A stretch of DNA of 64,000 nt from Ptiloglossa arizonensis (lineage: Eukaryota > Arthropoda > Insecta > Hymenoptera > Colletidae). A model generated the notes under the pieces. The model was not told the origin of the DNA. It worked only from the letters and a program-made list of their open reading frames with translations, and did no database searches. This document shows positions 24,311 to 35,340 of this stretch, piece by piece (position 1 is the first letter of the stretch; each line of letters opens with the position of its first letter). Where the stretch lies: contig NC_135055.1 in the NCBI RefSeq assembly GCF_051014685.1, forward strand, positions 7,676,001 through 7,740,000. Direction: 5' to 3'. A program made the position numbers and the translations under genes.

Positions 24311-25585
24311 TTTGTTAATGATTCTTTCTTTTTGTTCTGATCTTTCTTTCTTGTTCACAATTTCTCGTTCTCTAAGACTATGAAGATGATGGCAAACATC
24401 TCTTTTTTGTGTCATCTAACAATTTGTATTCTAGCTCTGTCAAAAAACAGTAAATTACGATTATATGTTGTACATTACGATAGTCTCGCGGATTTTCCCT
24501 CTTACTCACTGCTACGAATTAGTGATGTTCAAAATATAATTGATTCATTTTTATACATCGCTACCCGTTCGATTTGTTCCACGTACTGATATTTCAATGT
24601 CCTTTATTACTATAAACATTGGTTACTTACCTACTGTATTGCTCACTTGCAAATTATTTGTAAAAAAAACTTCCAGATAATTGTAAAGAAATTTGTAATT
24701 TTTCTGCGATATAGCATTCCATTAAATGTAGTTAAATAATGGAAAAGAAGTTGTAATATATTACAGTTGTTTAAAAAGTAACAATTATCTCGAAATATTC
24801 TTTCACGTGTAATATAATGTAATTAATTTCTATATTTAGGTCCTATTATTTGGGAAATTAAACATTTTTGTACATTATTGATATGAGTTAAGTATGAAAT
24901 GAATAAGATTTCATTTAATTTATTCGTTATTACAGAAGATAGGGAAAAAATGTATTACTTTCGTGTAACATTTAATTCTCCCTAAGATTTATTTAAAACT
25001 TTTTAAATAACTTTTTCAAATAATACGTATATGTATATTAGTATAATCAAAAAGCTGTGAAAAGTAATTATTATTATCCATGGACTGAATTCAATTTCAA
25101 TCAAATCCATTTAACCACAATAACGACAGCCATATTAACAATATTCATAAAATAATTTTGTTTTTGAAAGTCGAAATATGATTAGACGGTCTTGAAAAAT
25201 GTTTTTCCATAAAAAACCTTTTTTAACATTCTTCTTCGTTACAAAACTCATTATATGAATTGTGGAGAATGTTTGGTCTCCAAAAATAAACGACGCAATG
25301 ATTAATTAAGGATGTGTAGCGATGAGGAGAAAAATGAGTAGGTAGGAGAATTGTGAGTTGTGAGACTAATAGAGCGGTGCGGTGTATGATTATAGTCAGG
25401 CGAAGACAAACAAGGAACGAAATATTACAGTAAATCATTTCTTTTTCAATGTATTACAAAGCGTCAAAAGCTCATGCTTGCAGAAAGTATTGCAATTAAT
25501 TTTTTAACAATGAAGTCTGACAAGATTCGGGATCGAACATTGAATTCGGAGTGAATTTGGACACAGCGTTTGAATTCAGTATATT
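24311..25585. other. intergenic AT-rich DNA
   Basis: No coding region, RNA gene or repeat boundary could be supported here. ORFs are short and lack recognisable motifs. Confidence 0.5.
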
Positions 25586-25589
25586 TGAC

Positions 25590-26300
25590 TTCCGAAGCTA
25601 ATATACAGTGAGTCACAGCCAAAATCATACAAGTACCAGAAAATGTTTCGTCTAGTAAAAAAGATAGAGTATTAAGGAAACAAAATTTTCACGGCTGTAT
25701 TGCTCGAAATAAACGTCTTGTTAGCGAGAAAAATAGAAAGAAACGATTAAATTTCACAAGAAACTATTTAATTAAAAATTTTAATTTTTGGAGAAAGAGT
25801 ATCTTTACAGATGAAAGCAAATTTAATACTTTTTATTCGGATAATAAAATTACAGTGTGATGGTGACTAAACGAAAAATATAAAATAAAAAATTTTAACT
25901 GTATTGTGAAACATAGAGAGCAATTAATGATAGTCTGGGGTTGCATCTTTGCTACTGGAATGGATAGTTTAGAATTTATTGAAGGAAACACGAATAAATA
26001 CGATTACACAAATATTTTGAAAACAAATATCAACAGTGAAAATATAGAAAAAATGCATCATCTCTTATAAATAAAGAAAATTGAAGAAGAGTGATATAAT
26101 GGCATTTTGAAACAACAGAATTTGTATTATGAAATGGATAGATAAAAGACAAGTCACGATATTGTTCACTATTTATAATTCAATGTTTACTGCAATAGAT
26201 AAGAGTAATAAATCCAAGTATGTTTCAAAGGCTATTGTCATACATGATTATAATTTTACAATGAAAGATATTGATAAATCAGATCAAAATATTATAATAT
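25590..26300 (+). mobile_element. Tc1-like transposase relic
   Basis: Plus-strand fragments match the Tc1 transposase: a CIARNKRLVSEKNRKKRL block near 25700-25750, FWRKSIFTDESKFN near 25785-25830 (catalytic DE..F block), then IVWGCIFATGMDSLEFIEGN near 25930-25990. The frame is interrupted by stops at several points, and the final catalytic block is not recognisable. It is an old, inactive copy. Confidence 0.75.
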
Positions 26301-27049
26301 AATTTCAAACAGAGAAAAGAAATATTATTACAAAATTTTCATTCATCTTTTAGGCTAAACAGTATAAAATGTTTATATTTTATATAGAAAGGAAGATGAA
26401 ACAAAAAATCGTATACAATTTCCACTAAAAATAATAGATGATAAAATTGAAAAATATTATTGGAGATTATTAAGCAAAAGAAAAGGAAGCCAACTTTCTG
26501 CATCTCTGTTGCCATTTGATAGAAAGACATTTTATTGAATATTTTTCACCAACCCTTAATAAAGGAAAACCAAATAGATTATGCATAGTATGCTGTTCAG
26601 AATAAATTTATAAGAAAGAAATTAGAAAGGAAATGAGATTCTACTATTCAGACTGCAATGTAAGTCTAAGCATTGTATGTTTCAAAATGTATCACACTTG
26701 TGTAATAAATATATAATTATATAATTATATGTATTGTATTTTGAAATAATACAATAAAAAAAAATTATAATTATGTTTCATTTTTTAAAATAAGATTAAT
26801 AAAATGTTATGTGTTTTAGAAACTGTAAAGTATGTTTTTTGGATTTATTATGACATAACGAATTATTTTAGATAATAAGAAAATTGTACATTCTTTTTAC
26901 AGAAAATTATAATTTTATTTCACTATTGAAGAGTTAAATATCATATGTCAACTTCACAGTGTTTAAAAAACAAAATCAGAACATGGTTAATGTACCATAC
27001 CGTACCACTCTGCTAATCTCATAACTCTCCTTTCTAATCACTTCCAGTG
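26301..27049. other. intergenic AT-rich DNA
   Basis: Very AT-rich sequence after the Tc1 relic. A short minus-strand ORF (26339-26530) is rich in Phe/Leu/Ile and is best explained by base composition. Nothing else is supported. Confidence 0.5.
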
Positions 27050-27200
27050 TTGGAATACCGCCAGATAGACTGTGATGTCACTGGCATTCGATTCACGTGA
27101 TGAGCTAGAGAATAGTAAAACTAGAATGGTGGGGAAAGCTTTAGCAATGGCATCTTGGTGTACTGTTCAACGCAATACAATACTACCTTTCATACAGAAT
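27050..27200 (+). repeat. dispersed repeat, copy 1
   Basis: The stretch with GATGTCACTGGCATTCG, CACGTGATGAGCTAGAG and ATGGTGGGGAAAGCTTTAGC reappears in degenerate form in the same order at 33545-33690. It is noncoding and its family is unknown; it may be the end of a nonautonomous transposon. Confidence 0.5.
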
Positions 27201-28700
27201 TCGGATAGGAAACTATTGAAAAAACTTTCTTATTTGTTTATATAGCAGTGGGTATATTGCTTTCATTTCTTCCCATTCCTCTAGCAAAGAAGAGTGGAAT
27301 CCAAAAAGCTGGTGACAATAGCTACATTGATAATTGTTAGCCTTTGATATGTCTTTTTTGTCGATTTATTCCTAAAACTTTATGATGTTGCCAAATATAA
27401 TTTATATCGAAATCTTGTACTTCTGAGTCTAAAACATTATAATTAGGAATATCTACTTTCCATGGTTTTTTTAATTAATGCATAACTCTACCATAAGCCT
27501 GAGAATCCTTAACACGTTAAATATCATGCTAGTTTCCTATGCTTAAGAATGTCCCCAATATTTCTTCAAAATGTAATGTAAAAAGTTGAAATATTCAATA
27601 ATTTATTGATGTATTTTTTATTTTATCAATGTTTTAAAACCTTCACCTTCAATGATACAAAACGGATGCACATGTCTTTACATATAAAAAATTAAATACA
27701 CAATGTTATTTTTTTGTACTTTGGACTTTTTTTTATACATAGCTATTTGTTCAAAAGCACATTTTATTGCATTACGTTCTCTATCAATGGTTCTTTCTAT
27801 TATTTCAATTGATGTAAATGTTAAAGTAAAACGTTTTCAAATCTTTGTAAAGGATTATTTTTCTTTGATAAAATAATTATATAGCTCTTAATATGTTTAT
27901 GTAAATTACAGGTATTTCTATAGTATTTAATTTCCTTAAAATTCTTTTTGCAATTTGCTATTGTTTTGTTTTTCTTTGTAAAATATTTCTATACTTTGGA
28001 CATTAACAAACACATACTTATGTATGTATATTTTAATATTAATAAATAAATAAGTAATGAGTAAATAATGAATAATAAATGAACAATGGTTAGTAAACAA
28101 ACAATAAAGGGTAGTAAATGAATAATGAGTAATAAATGAATAATGGATAATAAATGAACGAATAATAAATAAATAATAAATCGTAAATAACAATAATAAA
28201 AATAACTGAAGATAAACTACAAAATTAATAACTAACAAATTAAAATTATAAGTAATTAATACAATATAACCTTGTTTTATACTTAACGCTTTCTCTACTG
28301 CGATCAGCTCTATGAAATGAAAATCGAAATCATTTGTTTCTGTCCACCTACATCCTGAAATAGGAAACGGAAACAAACAATAATCGTGTATCGAAGCATC
28401 TTTTATTTGTTTAACTGTTCGTTTCTAACCACAAATAACATAACCAAATGTCAAAACACTGAACTATACAACCTGAAATAATTACCTTTACTTTTATATC
28501 AATACTCACTTGATTCGATACGAATACATTTTTTTGATCTTGTTACATGCATGTGAGCACGTATGATGTGTGTATTTATGTATATGATGCATCTATGATG
28601 AGAGCGCACGCGTGCATCTGTATGATGCGTGTAAACTGAGGAGTGCGACCAAGACGAATAGTTCTGGATATTTCCAGATAGTTCCATCTCGAGGTGAAAA
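27201..28700. other. intergenic AT-rich DNA with TAAATGAATAA-type low complexity
   Basis: 28030-28200 is an imperfect tandem array of AATAAATGA/GAATAATGA words. The minus-strand ORF through it (27936-28376) is rich in Tyr, Phe and Ile, as expected for translation of such repeats. 28540-28640 is a TG/ATG-rich patch. No gene is recognised. Confidence 0.5.
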
Positions 28701-28719
28701 GAAAAACAAATGTTATGAA

Positions 28720-30130
28720 AGTCACCAGTTTAGTTTAATCAGCGATTCAGTGATCACATTGATAAGCAAATCAAATAAATAATTGCACTCTAAATTGCAG
28801 TATCTAATTATTACAATACCTTTTGATACATGGTGTCAGAAGTGGGATGATTTCAAAAAGCAAATAAACGTCGAAGAAAGGAAAAGCCATAAACAACAAT
28901 ACCTACATAAACAAGAGGTCAAATAGGACATGGATTTGCAAATAATCTAATCTGGGCTCCAAAGCACAGACAATCTTCCAAGATTGAATATTTCCACAGC
29001 AGAAAATAATATTGTGGAGTGGAACACATGGTGGCAACATTTTGAAATATATTTGAGATTACTTATGCGAGTAATCTTTATTAGGCTTTTGAGAAATGTT
29101 TATTGTCATTATGCTTTACACAATAAGAAGAAAGGCATTATAAATATATAACTTCTTCAATTTGAATATGAATGACATCACACTACTAACGGTCAAAAAA
29201 AGTTTTGATAAATATTTTGAACCAAGAAAAAATTTGAAAATATGAACGTGAGATGTAAAATGAGACAACTTCATCAGTTACTAGTTAGGAATGTATTTAT
29301 AGCAAATATGAGCCCAAATCTGACTGATGTATGCAACGTTTACTATAGAGATAATGTGTAAAGAACCGTTGAATACCGGAAAGTCTTAAAGATTAACACA
29401 CATCAAGGGTCAAGACAATCATGGTCAGCTGTACCTAGCAGATTATCCACCAAGTCAAACCAAAATCAATTCAGACAGCATCTTTCTGTATTCAACAACA
29501 CGTGCAGCAGATGTGAGTAAAGGCGTTGTCATAAATGTCCAGCCATGGGTGTCAGATGCAACATGTGTTGAGGTTTGCAGCATTTTGCTAAATTCTGCTT
29601 TAGGAACCATCATAAAATTTGAAATCTAAAGATTAATCTAAAAGACCAAAAAACATTAAAACTGGATCAAGAATTTTTTATAGGCTGAATTACAAATGAT
29701 GGTAATGAAATATTGTCAAAACAATCATAGTATCTTAACATTCAGGTAAATAATGAACAAATTAAATGCATATTGGATTCAGGGTTGTTAAACTACTAGA
29801 GGACTAATTTGTCCCAGTCAAAAATTAAAAAGTGTAGAACTAAAATAATAGGACTTGGTAATAAATATATTTCGGTAGTGGAACAATGTCCATTGCAATA
29901 TCATTTCAATGGGACAATGAAGGATATTCCATTCATTATAATAAAAATGGAATGTCAAACAGTGTTAGGTCTCCCTACTTGCTAAGAATTAGAAATTCTC
30001 AAAAGGGTGCATTCCCACAAAAATAATGATTGTGATACCATTATTAAAGAATCGAATGATGTATTTCAGGATTTTGGCTGTCTCCCTTATGTCTGTCGTC
30101 TTAAATTTAAAAAAGATAAATATGCCCATA
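28720..30130 (+). mobile_element. Ty3/gypsy LTR-retrotransposon relic (5' part: PBS, gag, protease)
   Basis: A tRNA-primer-binding-like site, TGGTGTCAGAAGTGGGAT (28831-28848), follows an LTR-like end (...ATACA). Downstream on the plus strand come a gag segment (ENNIVEWNTWWQHFEIYL near 29000-29055), a pair of zinc-knuckle motifs near 29500-29605 (CPAMGVRCNMC, then HFAKFC), an aspartic-protease-like CILDSG near 29768-29785, and a segment before the RT (KESNDVFQDFGCLP near 30050). Many stops and frameshifts interrupt it, and the sequence stops before the reverse-transcriptase core. No 3' LTR is seen. It is described as found; nothing is reconstructed. Confidence 0.7.
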
Positions 30131-30189
30131 ATAATTAGCAAATTACGACCAAAGGTAATTTAATTTTCGAATTGTAAGCATTACATCGA

Positions 30190-30620
30190 TAAAAACGGGG
30201 AAAATCGTAATTGAAATAGAACTGAAAAAAAAAAACAGTTACAGAACTGATATATTAAGTTGTGTAATAATTCCGTTCGCGTTTTCCTGCAAGAATTTTA
30301 TCACATTCATTAATTCCATTATTCTTTTCCACTCCGATTGCGGTAACTTTAAATCTTCAACCTTGAATTTGTTCGTAATATTCTTTCAATTCCAATTATC
30401 TAACATATTGCATGTTGAGTGCTATCTTCTTGCATGATCAAGTATTGCACACTTTGCATATGCTGTTGACAAGGCTGATTTCAAAAGTGGAGTATAAAAT
30501 ACGTCTAGCATCCTTAATTATTTTAAAGACTTCGTTCTTTTTCAATAAATCTCCAACAGCCAATTTCAGTGTATAAGCAGCACATCGGATAATTATAATC
30601 GTATAATTATTCGTTGTTAA
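30190..30620 (-). mobile_element. hAT transposase fragment
   Basis: The minus-strand translation, with frameshifts, gives LAVGDLLKKNEVFKIIKDAR and later DNWNWKEYYEQIQ and LPQSEWKRIMELMNVIKFLQ, the order and wording expected of the middle of hAT transposases (AHxLxLAV... WNSxYxML... LxxxEWxxIxxLxxxLxPF). Frames are broken and no terminal repeats are identified. Confidence 0.65.
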
Positions 30621-30769
30621 AAATTTATTATCAATACTACCAAAAATTGTGCTATATTTTTGTTAAACATCAAATGAAAAAACATTATTGTGAAGGAATG
30701 TTAGGCATTCGGACAGGTTAAGAAAGTACACTTCTTTTATAATAAAAATATAAAATATATTTGAAAATG

Positions 30770-32080
30770 AAACTCCACACTCTACATGCCTCGACTTTCT
30801 GACCATGATCTACCAACTCTTGACAAAGCTTCTTCGACTGTTCTGTTCGTCTGTTGCGTTCCCAGAATTCGTTTCGATATCAAAATCATACCTGTTTCGT
30901 TTCTCAAACACTTAATATACTTTTTATAAAGTCTTTCACTTCTATTTTGTGTTTAAGGAAGTTTATACCCTTCTGTAGTTCGAAAAGTAATCTTTGAACA
31001 GGTTTTATTTTCAACTTGCACAACTGTGCTCTTCTGGGCCTCGCTAGTGTTACCTTACTATTCTTGAACACTTTACATCCTTTTTGGTCCCTAAGTACCC
31101 TATATCCTTTTTTAATGGTAGAACCTATTCAGAATAGGTTATATTTAAGCGCAGGAATACATATTAAATTAGTAAGATGCTTTCTTATCCAAACTGTTTC
31201 ATCAAAGGCTTGAATCAGCACGTCTCCACTACCTACTGTCTCCAAATATTGCCTATCCCCCATGTGAAGTGCCATTTTGTACTCCGACAACCATTTTCTC
31301 CAGTAAGTCATATGGGCTGTGGACCCCGAAATCTAGGATCTAGGTCCTTTGTGAACGATTCAAATATGTGTAGCGATTCTTCGACTCCATCAACCAATGC
31401 CTATTTTCTGATATCCTCCAACGTCCTATTCTTACTGCACTCCTTCCAATGTCCTTCCTGACTGCAATTGTGACAACGGCCTGGTTTCTGTCTTTTCTTT
31501 TGATTTTTCTTCGAATTTCGATGTTGCAAGCGTCGTGTTTTCAGATTCTTAAGCTCTTATTCTTACTTCTTTGGTCATCAATTATGCAGTCAGGTTAGAC
31601 AGGGTTTCTGTCCTTTTCTCTAATCAACTCCCATGCCGACACAAAGTGACTCATAGTGGTCGGTAAAATTATCAGGATTTTCGTAATTTTTATACTCTAG
31701 TATGTAGTTTTCTCAAATACCCATAGTCGTGGCAGGTATTGGATTTTGTTAACGTGGAGAGCTACATTGCTATACAGAACCATCTCGGTTGCAGTGCGTG
31801 TTTCCCAATTTCGGTCTTTTCTTCATATACTGAGGTAAATTTTTTCCATATCTTTCTTAATGAGATGTAGTTTAATAATTTTTTCCATATCTTTCTTAAT
31901 GAGATGTAGTTTAAAATACGCAGCATCAGATACTCAGTCACATTTAAGACAATTATTTTCTGTGCTAAACTCTCTTGTTTAACTCGTTCGCTGGTTTTTC
32001 GAGACTGTTCCGATGAGTTCTTATCCACACTGACTTCCAGTTTTACCATTATACTAGTTATTATATCGAAAAGGATATGA
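30770..32080 (-). mobile_element. Ty1/copia retrotransposon relic (gag to start of integrase)
   Basis: Minus strand, right to left: a gag-like segment (31762-32049) with LRKIWKK and SVYEEKTEIGKHAL; a CX2CX4HX4C zinc knuckle (CHNCSQEGHWKEC, 31437-31475); the copia protease/gag-pre-integrase region with YLETVGSGDVLIQAFDE and ALKYNLF (31129-31311); and a further fragment to about 30770. Within gag, about 37 bp (31833-31909) is duplicated in tandem. Stops interrupt the frame. Confidence 0.75.
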
Positions 32081-32439
32081 GCGCGTAAGGTTACAGTTAC
32101 CTGGAATTTCCATACGTTTCAGTTCTTGATTCCCCAAAGTTTTCAATCTTCGTGTCCTCCTTATTGATTTTTGTTCGAAAAGCTTCTTTTGCACTTATCG
32201 CATGTGCGCGGTTAACATTAACGAATTCATTTCGAATAGAAAAAGACGTTAATTACTTTAACTAAACTATTATTTGGGTATTATCGGATTTTCGGTAGGT
32301 GACATTAAGATAATTCTGAATACATCGGAATGATTAAAAACAATAGACATGTGTACATATTCTAAAACTTGATATTTCAGACATCTTTAGGACAAAGTTT
32401 GGTTATGACACATCAATTTCTGTAAATTTCATACGTTTT

Positions 32440-33320
32440 TAAATATGGAAAGAAGTAAGGTGCATTATAGGCATTTGAGGCTTTTCTTTTGCCGTAAAAG
32501 CAAAAATGCCACACAAGCAACAAAAAAAGATATACGCTGTTTATAGCGAAGGTGTTATAACTGAAAACTGTGCAAAATTGGTTCTGTTAGGTTTAAAGCT
32601 GATAATTTCAATCTTGATGATGAAGAATGGTCGGGTAGACCCTCTACCACTGATAAAGATTAGATCAAATCACTGATCGAGAATAATCAACGCTCTACGA
32701 TACGCGAATTAGCAGAACATTAAAATATCAAACTTTAAAAATATTAAACACCACCAACCACGAGTATTTTATGAAGCTTGGATACGTAAATCGTTTTGAT
32801 ATGTGGGTTCCCACAATTTGATGGAAAAAGTCTGATGGACCGCATTTCCATTCACGACTCGCTGTATAAATGCAACAAGGAGGCACAATTTTTGAAGCAA
32901 GTAATGACGGGAGATGAAAAATGGATTATTTATAATAATGTTTAATGTTTAATGTTGCCGGTATTCGCCTGAACAAAGTCATGCTTTGTGTTTGATGGAA
33001 CTGGAGAAGAATCCTACATTATGATGAACTTTTACCAAACAACCAAACGGTAAATTCGGAATAGACGATTAGATGAATTAAAGACAACGATTGAACAAAA
33101 ACGTCCAGAACTAGCGAATCGGAAGGATATCATGTTTTATCAGAACAATACGCGGCCTCGTGTGTCTTTAACTATTCGACAAAAGTTGTTAGAGCTTGAT
33201 TGGGATGTCCTACCCTACCCAACGTATTCAACAGACATTGCACATAGTCTTTATAAAATTTTCTTAATGATAAAAACTTTAACTTTTTATTATTTATTAT
33301 TATTATTAAAATGATATTAT
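32440..33320 (+). mobile_element. mariner transposase relic
   Basis: Plus strand: an N-terminal HTH region with SKNATQATKKD and NLDDEEWSGRPSTTD, then SLIENNQRSTIRELAEH (about 32660-32720), MTGDEKWIIYNN near 32907-32940 (first catalytic block) and TRPRVSLTIRQKLLELDWDV near 33150-33210, followed by LPYPTYSTDIAH. In-frame stops occur, and the residue before TRP is Asn where mariners have a catalytic Asp. It is inactive and clearly diverged from the copy at the window's left edge. Confidence 0.8.
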
Positions 33321-33544
33321 AAATTCGTGTTTCTCTAGGGACATTTGTCTCATATTTGGATTATTATTTAATAGGAAGGCCGTCTTCAACTCATGTAATG
33401 TCATTCGAGTAACTTCAAGGAATAAAGAAACAAATGAAGAGCGAAACATTGTGTAGCATTTGTTTGAAGAAACATTATATAATGTGGTTTTAATTTTTTT
33501 TTTGATAAAGAATAATGCCTAATTATTTATATTTTGTGTGAATA

Positions 33545-33690
33545 ATTACGTGTATAAGAACGTAATGTCACCGTCGTTCAGATCACGTGATAAGGTAGAG
33601 TAGTAAAAATGGTGGAATGAGAGAGCCATAGCAATGGTGTCTCAGCAACCCGTCCAACTCGATGCATCATTTTTCATGCAGAATTTGATG
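33545..33690 (+). repeat. dispersed repeat, copy 2
   Basis: Degenerate second copy of the 27050-27200 repeat: AATGTCACCGTCGTTCAG, CACGTGATAAGGTAGAG, then ATGGTGGAATGAGAGAGCC, GCAATGGTGTCTCAGC and a CAG/AATTTGATG end. Word order is conserved between the copies. Confidence 0.5.
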
Positions 33691-34092
33691 ATTTTAATGA
33701 TTATATATAAAACAATTTTGCATGTATTTCAATTCAATTTTACCTTCCTTATATTTCCTTATCATGTTTCTAAAACGTTAGAGAAAGATATGGTTATGCT
33801 ACACGTATTATTGATGCGCCAGGAGTTGGCTGCTATACTACAAGCAATACTCCTATAATTCATCCAACGAGACGAAATACCGTATATGACGACTGCACGT
33901 AATGTATGCGTGAGCAAATCATAACACAATACTCACATCCAATGATTACGTAGACATTTTTTCTAAATTTCATTGTCATTTTTTTGTAATTTACATTATT
34001 CGGCTTACAATTAAATGACTTGTATAATCAATAGCACACATAATAATGAAATTATTTTTTCAAACAATCACTTCTTAAAGAAATATAAAATA

Positions 34093-34209
<117 letters not shown>

Positions 34210-34599
34210 GCTACTACAATCACCATCATCAACCAAATAATGTTCAGTTTGTTTAAAAGAAATCGAACCATTCGAATAAACAGAGGAACTTGAGGAAAAT
34301 CGAACGGTTCGAATTGAGCCAAGCAGCTTAAAAGGAGACATGCATTCCGAAAGTTCTTTTAGATAAAAGCTCTCTATAACTGGGTGAGAGTTGTTCTTGA
34401 AACTCAAGAAAATCGACCAATAGTTACCAATAGTTACAGACCATTTAAGTAATCAGCAAGCGTTAATGTAAACATTGGTATCTCGTCTCTTTGGATGGAC
34501 TATAGTATCAGTATTATCAGTTCTAATTTCAGCGGTCATCAAAGTTCTGCTCGATTAAGCTTCAAATCCATGAGCTCTAATTTCAAAAGATCATTAAAT

Positions 34600-35340
34600 G
34601 CAACAACGTAGATCAAAGAAAGAAGGAATTAGATCAAGCATTAAATTTAATGATTGCCATAAATTATCAACCATATAATGTAGTAAATGTCGTTGGATTC
34701 CAGAATTTTATTCAGTTGCTTGATCCAAAATGATCCATAAATGAAAACTTTATGTACAGAAGGAACAAATTGAAAGAAATATTGTAAAATGTAAAGTATG
34801 TTGCAGTAATTACGGATATTTGAACATCGATAGCTACAGAGTCTTATATCGTAACTTGTTAATTTATCTACGAAAATTTTAAATTGTAAGCTATCAACCA
34901 AATATTTAGATAGTATATACGTCTAAAAATTTGGCTGACACAGTGTTGGAAGTTTTTCAAGAATGGCAAATAAATGACAAAGTAGTCTCTACAGCAACAG
35001 ACAATGCTGCCAACATGATAAAAATGTCGATGCAATCATATGTGAGTGACAGTATCTACTTGGAAAGGAATAATTCTATGAATGATACAGATCCTTTGTT
35101 GTTTTAGAAGGTATTATTAATAACTAATATATAAATTATTTATTATTTTAGTGATATATGATTATAAAACTACATTAATAACTATGAGATAAATGGAAAC
35201 TACTACCAAAATTGTCTAAAATGTATTTAGATGCACCGGTTGTTTTAGCAAAATTTGAATCTATTTAGCAAAACACAGCACATAATTTCTGAGAGGAGAT
35301 TGAAAATAAAAGCAAATAATGTCGAGGTACTTGTTTTTTT
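34600..35340 (+). mobile_element. hAT (ZBED-like) transposase relic
   Basis: Plus-strand fragments: LNLMIAINYQPYNVVNVVGF near 34645-34705, VVSTATDNAANMIKM near 34983-35028 (the hAT catalytic TDNxxNM block), and LLPKLSKMYLDAPVVLAKFE near 35203-35265 (the dimerisation-domain end). Stops and frameshifts separate the pieces. It differs from the two minus-strand hAT relics at 21.7-24.3 and 30.2-30.6 kb. Confidence 0.7.

Noticed and set aside
27508..27545. A CACGTTAA motif resembling the piggyBac MITE end
   Set aside because: No inverted partner at a TTAA site was found nearby, and only a few bases match.
28200..28376. A G-protein-like DVGGQ word after a possible splice acceptor on the minus strand
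   Set aside because: Stops follow within a few codons and no neighbouring exon of such a protein is present; taken as chance.
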